Of a stretch of DNA of 64,000 nucleotides, positions 58,365 to 64,000 are shown piece by piece. Under the pieces are notes generated by a model. It was not told where the DNA came from and searched no databases. It saw only the letters and a list, made by a program, of their open reading frames with translations. Each line of letters starts with the position of its first letter. Positions within the stretch are counted from its first letter, which is position 1. The position numbers were made by a program, and so were the translations under genes. The stretch comes from Helicoverpa zea (taxonomy: Eukaryota; Arthropoda; Insecta; Lepidoptera; Noctuidae): the NCBI RefSeq assembly GCF_022581195.2, contig NC_061459.1:2728001-2792000 (forward strand). The letters are read 5' to 3'.

Positions 58365-60151
58365 ATTATTCCTCATAATGTTGATAGAAGCAGTGTCATT
58401 AGAAATATGAAGAATATAAGTGTGTCTTATAAACATAATGAAAATAAATACTTAGTCAATGTCCTGAGTAAAACGGGGCAAAGTTTTGAAGACACCGGGC
58501 AAAATCAAATCAGCATCAATGATTTGTCATTTCAAGTAGAGAAAAAGACCTTTACACAAAGAATTCTAGAAAGTTTCAAGTCACCTCAACCAAGACAAAA
58601 GGTCAAGCCAAAGAAAATAGTAATAGATTTTAGTTCACCGAATATTGCAAAACCATTTCATGCGGGACATTTGAGATCAACAATAATAGGAAACTTTATT
58701 GCAAATATAAATACTTATTTTGATAATCATGTAACTAGGCTTAATTACTTAGGAGACTGGGGCACACAGTTTGGATTGCTTCAGTATGGTTTAAGAGCAA
58801 AGAATATTGATGTAAATGATTTAAAGAATGATCCAATTAGATCTCTGTATGATATTTATGTTTATGCCAACAAATTAGCTTCAAATGATGAAAATGTCCA
58901 AAATGAAGCCAGAAGGTTCTTTTCAGACATAGAACAAGGCAGAATGAGTTTGGAAAACTGGAAAAATATTCGTCAAGTAACTGTACAGGAATTGGAAAAA
59001 GTATATCAAAGATTAGGCATACATTTTGATGCATACCATTGGGAGTCAGATTACAATGGTGGTGCAATCAAAGATTTGATGACATCATTACAAAACAAGA
59101 ACATTATTCAAAAAGATGAATCTGGAAAGATAGTAGCAAAAGTTAATAATAGAGAAGTAGCTGTATTAAAAAGTGATAATTCAACCTTATATCTGTCTAG
59201 AGATATTGCAGCATTGCTGGACAGATACAAGCAGTTTGACTTTGATAAAATGCTGTATGTAGTTGATAATGCTCAGACAGATCATTTTGCAGCACTCTTC
59301 GAGATTGTTAAACAAATTGATCAGAAATGTACAGATGGCTGTGAACACATCAAGTTTGGCAGGCTCAAAGGCATGAGCACTAGAACTGGAAATGTAGTAT
59401 TCTTGAATGATATTTTCGATGAAGCAAAGAAAAAAATGCATGAAAAACAAGCATTATCAAAGAGTAAGGATAAAAATTCTACAATTATATTTTTATACAA
59501 GTTACCTAGGCCATTAAATTATTAAACATCACGTCTATGTAGTCTACTTACAGATTCAAAGTCAAATCTTTATTTCAATAACATCTTTGAGAGCACGTGG
59601 AAATATTACAATTAAAAATGTGGTAGTGAACGGAGTGTATTTTTTTTTCAGATACCCGCAGTGGCGCGATGAATGAAGAGACATGTGACATTCTGGGCAC
59701 TTCAGCAGTGTTACTCAATGATTTAAAACAAAAAAGGCAAAAGGACTATACATTTAGTTGGGATAAAGCTCTTCAGAGTGAAGGTGACAGTGCAATTAAG
59801 TTGCAGTACCTTCATTGCCGATTATGGAGTTTGGAACAAAACTGTGGAGTATCATTACCAGATGACTGTGACCCAAACTATATACCTGAAGAAGTTATCG
59901 GAGATGTTATAGCAGAACTGGCTGGATTTGAACATAGTCTACATAGATCTTTAGAGGAATATGAAGCCTGTATCCTAGTCAATTATCTTTTCCGCTTAGC
60001 AAGGCATGTAAATAGGATGTTCAATAAAATAAGAGTAAAAAATGTTGATTCTGATTTGGCAGCACAAAGGTTACTAGTATTTCACTGTTCGAGGATAGTT
60101 CTCAAAACTGGACTGGAGATTTTAGGTATAAGACCTCTTAATGAAATGTAA
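58365..60151 (+). CDS. RARS2: Mitochondrial arginyl-tRNA synthetase (RARS2), first exon unresolved
   Basis: Class I synthetase that charges mitochondrial tRNA-Arg. Exons 58365-59463 and 59652-60151 (stop after NEM) join in frame, giving 532 codons. The catalytic core has KKIVIDFSSPNIAKPFHAGH, where HAGH is the HIGH-type ATP motif, then LRSTIIGNFIA and YLGDWGTQFGLLQYG. GMSTRTGNVVF occupies the KMSKS position. The C-terminal anticodon-binding helices include TFSWDKALQSEGDSAIKLQY and end LEILGIRPLNEM, like the family's LGITPVCRM end. The second exon closes as SKNTRSGAMNEE across the intron. About 30-40 N-terminal residues with the targeting peptide appear to be missing relative to the 578-residue human protein. 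The organelle assignment rests on similarity to RARS2 and not the cytosolic enzyme. Confidence 0.9.
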
Positions 60152-60214
60152 TATAAATGTTTATACGTACATTAGTATGATATATATTCATATTGTTCAT
60201 TGTAATTGTAATCG

Positions 60215-60220
60215 AATAAA
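60215..60220 (+). terminator. RARS2 polyadenylation signal
   Basis: AATAAA 64 bases after the RARS2 stop codon, in an AT-rich 3' end. The distance is typical for a compact insect gene. Confidence 0.65.
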
Positions 60221-61680
60221 AAAATACCATTCATGAATCTCATTTTATTTATTTATGCCTGTCTTGTTCATTAATCGTTATGTGGTTTATTTTTACATAT
60301 AGATATTTTGAGAAACTATTTCGAAATAGCCGCGCCGCGTATCGAGATCGGCCATCGATCTCGGGTATGGATCATGATTTCCCTCCAATACAAGCTGAGA
60401 AACACATTGACATCCGGATCCTGTCTACGACAAAGATACAGATAATTAATTTAAAAAAAAACTTTCTAGTTCGGGTTGAACTTACGCACCAAGGGATCCG
60501 TACAGGTCCGTACTCACTTCTTTGTTGCATCTTCCCCCTGGAACTATTGAATATTATTGACTATGTTAATGTAAAACTAATTTATTTACTGAATATTTTA
60601 TTTGATTACTGTTCTCACATATTCTCAATGATATAACTAGGTAAATAGATTTACTCGTAAATTAAAATTACATTATAATAAACTCTGCAATCTTCTCACT
60701 ATCTTTAGCCGGCTGCTTGGCGAAGGAGTCATCTCATCTGCCTTTTAGTAATTTTGTTTAAGTGTAGTAAGTATGTAACTTATCAATTAACCAGTCTTTA
60801 GTTATTATTTATCATAACACACTTTTTGGATTCTGATAACCAAAGCTGTATGTACAAACGAAATCCGAGATCAGGGAATATTTTATTTAAAATAATATAA
60901 TATTCGAGCGGACATTTAATACTAGCAAAAGTATAAAAAACCTACTCCATTAATTTTCAATAATTTAAGTGTGGGTAAAAATTGGAAATTAGTTAGTAAT
61001 TGAACACTTCTTTATTTCTTGTTTTTTTCTTGAGCAAAATGCAAAAAATACGTTTACAAGCAGAATGAAAAAAAATTTAGTACAAGCAAATATTTAAAAC
61101 CAGCAACCTTGTGAAGTAAGGAACCCTAAGGATCCCCATTCGAATATGGTTAATTATTTGCGAACTGTTTCATTAAGTTTTACATTCGATAATAACTAAT
61201 TGATTTATTCGGTTTTCATGAGTAATATAAAATAATAAAGAAATAAAATAATCTAAAATCAATATTCACCTTGTACCTTTTAGCTGAATAGAATGGGTTC
61301 CGATGCTTCATTTGAAATTTAAAAGTAATTGAAACTTGGTTATGGTCTTCTCTACATCATAGACAGTCTAGAGACACGTCGTATTGATGATGGCCACTCC
61401 CGATTTGGTGGGAATATTCAAACGTACACATCTTTATAATTTTTTACAAGCCGTATGCCCGATAAAATCATTGAATGATGTATAAAATAGTTACTTTTCA
61501 ACTTTATTTAGCATGTTATCTTATAAAATTATAGTATTCACATAGATTTTAATATAAAATATGCTTTTACATGACGAAAACATCTTCGGTTTTCTTCGGC
61601 TATGTTCGGTTCCATACGCCTTGACGTCAGAATAATCGGACCGATCCTGCGTCAAATCGGTATTTCCGGCAGTCACGTGG
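60221..61680. other. Intergenic region, no gene recognised
   Basis: AT-rich sequence between the RARS2 3' end and the CBP promoter. A 118-codon frame at 60280-60636 shows no recognisable domain and spans a short GC-rich word near 60330; I do not call it. Confidence 0.5.
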
Positions 61681-61690
61681 TATGCGCGGA

Positions 61691-61722
61691 CCAATCAGAG
61701 CGCTTTCCTATACTCTATATAG
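61691..61722 (+). promoter_or_regulatory. Core promoter of the CBP/p300 gene (CCAAT and TATA boxes)
   Basis: CCAATCAG lies at about 61691 and CTATATAG at 61714-61721, about 20 bp apart. About 30 bp downstream of the TATA box the sequence enters 'tttctgacaagcgtagaaaa', a plausible start region. The following 480 bp up to ATG 62225 would be the 5' leader. Prediction only. Confidence 0.45.
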
Positions 61723-61744
61723 GCCGACATTTTCTGACAAGCGT

Positions 61745-62224
61745 AGAAAAAGTTTTCATCAACAGCCGCCATTTTGCGCTGGAGAGACTGAGAAGAATTT
61801 CGGAATTTGTCGTGTAAATTTTCTGTTTTTTCTTACATCATTTTATCATAAACTTTACCATTCCGTGTATTTTAAAGTGTTAAGTGAAATCGTGTTGTTC
61901 GATAGCGTAAATAAGTTCCTTAAAGTAGCTAAAATCTGGTGATATTGTTTTCATTTATTGTGCTAGTTCCGACGGAAGATGGTGAGAGGGTCTGTGTAGC
62001 TCTTCGATTCGGAGCTTTGTAATGGCGAATACTTGAGTGAGAAATTATAATATGTGCCTTCAATGGTTCGAAGGACATCGGACGATCGCGATGTGGGTGA
62101 ATTACATTATGATGAACGACAAATCGCTCTAAAATGTTATTTCTTGAAGATATAAGACATAAAAGTGTTTTTTAAATCGGCGGGCCGAAATATTCACGAC
62201 GGCTTACGTTTAGTAAACAGAGCC
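61745..62224 (+). promoter_or_regulatory. 5' leader of the CBP/p300 gene with four short uORFs
   Basis: Between the predicted start region and ATG 62225 there are complete short upstream ORFs at 61979-61999 (6 codons), 62022-62036 (4 codons), 62052-62132 (26 codons) and 62134-62175 (13 codons). The third and fourth are separated by a single base. Such a chain would be expected to reduce initiation at the main ATG. An alternative is that part of this region is removed by splicing: 'gaagatggtgagag' at about 61976 looks like a possible donor. Confidence 0.4.
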
Positions 62225-62297
62225 ATGGCCGATGAGCCGCCTAACAAGCGGCCTAAAATGATCGGGGGCCCTTTTCAGGGTCCCTCGGACTCCGCGG
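62225..62297 (+). CDS. nej: First coding exon of CBP/p300 histone acetyltransferase (nejire)
   Basis: ATG in good context (agccATGg) opens MADEPPNKRPKMIGGPFQGP then SDSAG, and ends at a GTGAGT donor at 62298 in phase 1. The start closely resembles the MA(E/D)...GPPNPKRPKL N-terminus of CBP/p300, including the basic NKRPK nuclear-localisation-like motif and the following S/G-rich sequence before DFGSL in the family. The ortholog is a transcriptional coactivator that acetylates histones. Only this exon is in the window; the rest must lie to the right. In-frame codons upstream (from 62165) lack an ATG, and the sequence before 62225 is leader. The main doubt is that so short an exon could belong to another gene. 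Confidence 0.75.
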
Positions 62298-64000
62298 GTG
62301 AGTATTTTATTGTTTTACACCGAGTTTGCAAAGTGTCGGAACAGTGTTCTGTCATATTATCTTTCTTTGATTTTTGACATTTTGCCTTCGTTCTTGTTAG
62401 CGCCTCGCAAGTTTTGCGTCGTATTATTGTATCTTAGCGCATGAAATCAGAAAATATAGGTTTTACTCGATATTTTATAAAAATCTAGTTCATTTTAGTG
62501 TACCATTCTACTATATTTCTGTTATTTCATTTATTAAAATGAATGAAATCTAAGTTTTGATACATTGTTTTAGGGTGTACATTTTGTAATATAATGCAAT
62601 TATTGAATAAATCTAACTTTATTCGTTCATGTTTCTTTGAAATACAAAGTATTATTAGTAGTATTTTGAAGCATGGTCTTGTTTTTTGAGTTGATATTTA
62701 GTTTGACAAGAAGGTTGACTAAAGTGTTGTAGGTTTATATGAAAAAACTATTACAAAATTATTGTAAAATTGAAGCAAATAATTCTAAAACTTAAAAAAG
62801 ATTACATGTATATTGGTCAATGTTTTATAACATTACCTGACACTCAGTACTTTTAGTGACCCACATTATGTTGAGCAAGTAATCATATATTTTTTTCACT
62901 AAAATTTGATAAATTTAGGTAGACTCCACATCAGATTATACGTCCACATGTAATCATTTATTTAATGTTTTGTAAATTGATAAGAACATAACCTCTTTTT
63001 TGCATGCTGGCAAAATAAAGTGCAAGGCCAAATATTGAATGGAACACTCTTATTTTACAACTTAATGCTATGTTACCAAAACCTGTATCACATATTAGGT
63101 AGCTTATTTTTTGGCCACACAGTTCATAGTAAAACTTATGTTTTGTTTATAAATCTTAGAAGAACTTAGTGCTATATGTTTATCATTATTAAAAATAATT
63201 CTAATAAACATGAAAAATATTTCGAGCATGTAAAACTTGGACAATACAAGCTGTTGATTTGCATCCGTGCCATATTCAAGGAGGTAATTATGCTAATGAT
63301 TCTCAACCCAAATCAATAAAAAAATTGGTACGTAATTTTTTTTCCTTAATTTTTTTTCGGAATTCCGTAAATGTCATCTAGCCTTATTTAAACTTGGCGC
63401 GTATGTTACTGGCGTTAAAACCGTGCTGCACCCTCACACAAACGCAAACACAAAGCATACGCAACGATCACTCATAAATTTCATTCATAAAATTGGATTA
63501 CTTTGAAAATACCACGACATTACAATGACAAAAAAAGCAGTGCATATTAGTTATTTCCCATCTACTGTAATTCCAATCGATTATTTACGTATTGTATGTC
63601 CTCCTCCTGAACTATGGCACAAATGCAAATCAACACCTTGTATTTATCGATCTATCAATATGAATAAGTTAAAGTGGATCTATGTAATCAAGTAATGTTA
63701 TTTGTGTTCTTTTTCCATTTATTTTGATTGATGTTACCTTTGTTTTTATTTTATTTTATTTATAAGCTTTTTTTCTTATGTTATCTATAGGATTTCTGTC
63801 ATAAATATATTGAAGTTTTTATATATTGGACTTTAATAAACTGCTACTGCTTTAGTATTTTAGTTCAGTGTTTGAATGTTATATTCCCCAGATATTGATA
63901 GAAAAATACAAAGCAAAATGTGTGCATGGTGCAAGATATTCTAGTGTAGGCAGATGACATAAAAGTTTATATCACTACTATAACTTACTAAATATGAAAA
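62298..64000 (+). other. First intron of the CBP/p300 gene
   Basis: AT-rich sequence after the GTGAGT donor with no recognisable exon up to the window end. Large first introns are usual for this gene. Confidence 0.55.

Noticed and set aside
60280..60636. 118-codon plus-strand frame after RARS2
   Set aside because: No motif; begins beyond the RARS2 polyadenylation signal and is AT-rich apart from one short GC-rich word.

Overview
The window is a piece of an insect nuclear genome, almost certainly a moth and probably a noctuid. It is AT-rich, its genes are split by GT-AG introns, and it carries dispersed repeats typical of Lepidoptera: SINE tails, a Penelope-like element, an R1-like LINE end, a MADF-bearing PIF/Harbinger remnant and short TIR elements. 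The species call is inference; no database was searched. All exon joins were made by hand from splice motifs, reading phase and similarity to known protein families.

Layout: (1) 1-24398 holds no coding exon I can support. It contains transposon remnants, two CpG-rich patches and much AT-rich sequence; part may be upstream intron of the next gene. (2) 24399-41107, plus strand: 21 exons of a SHANK/ProSAP postsynaptic scaffold (end of the N-terminal FERM-like module, ankyrin repeats, SH3-like, PDZ, long proline/serine-rich tail). The reading frame closes across every junction (1172 codons plus stop). The 5' exons are not found and no SAM domain is seen at the C-terminus. (3) 45294-57042, minus strand, convergent with SHANK: a complete 21-exon WDR19/IFT144 gene (1365 codons) for an intraflagellar transport A-complex subunit. 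(4) 58365-60151, plus strand, head-to-head with WDR19: mitochondrial arginyl-tRNA synthetase (RARS2) without a convincing first exon. (5) 62225-62297, plus strand: the first coding exon of a CBP/p300 (nejire) acetyltransferase gene behind a TATA/CCAAT promoter and a leader with several short uORFs; the rest lies beyond the window.

The genes are ordinary neighbours, not a pathway. The most unusual structure is a 116-bp tandem array (15 copies, 45692-47370) that has amplified the 3' end of WDR19 exon 19 with its splice donor, giving 14 near-identical GTGAGT donors in one intron and potential in-frame 25-codon cassettes encoding part of the Cys-rich C-terminal module. Also notable: a palindromic RFX X-box (57207-57219) upstream of WDR19; a TIR-bounded element in WDR19 intron 7 with a THAP exon on one strand and a second coding-like exon on the other, each preceded by a TGACGTCA site; a Penelope insertion with an inverted 5' copy and a 13-bp target duplication; and a LINE and a Harbinger remnant side by side in one SHANK intron, both with readable target duplications.
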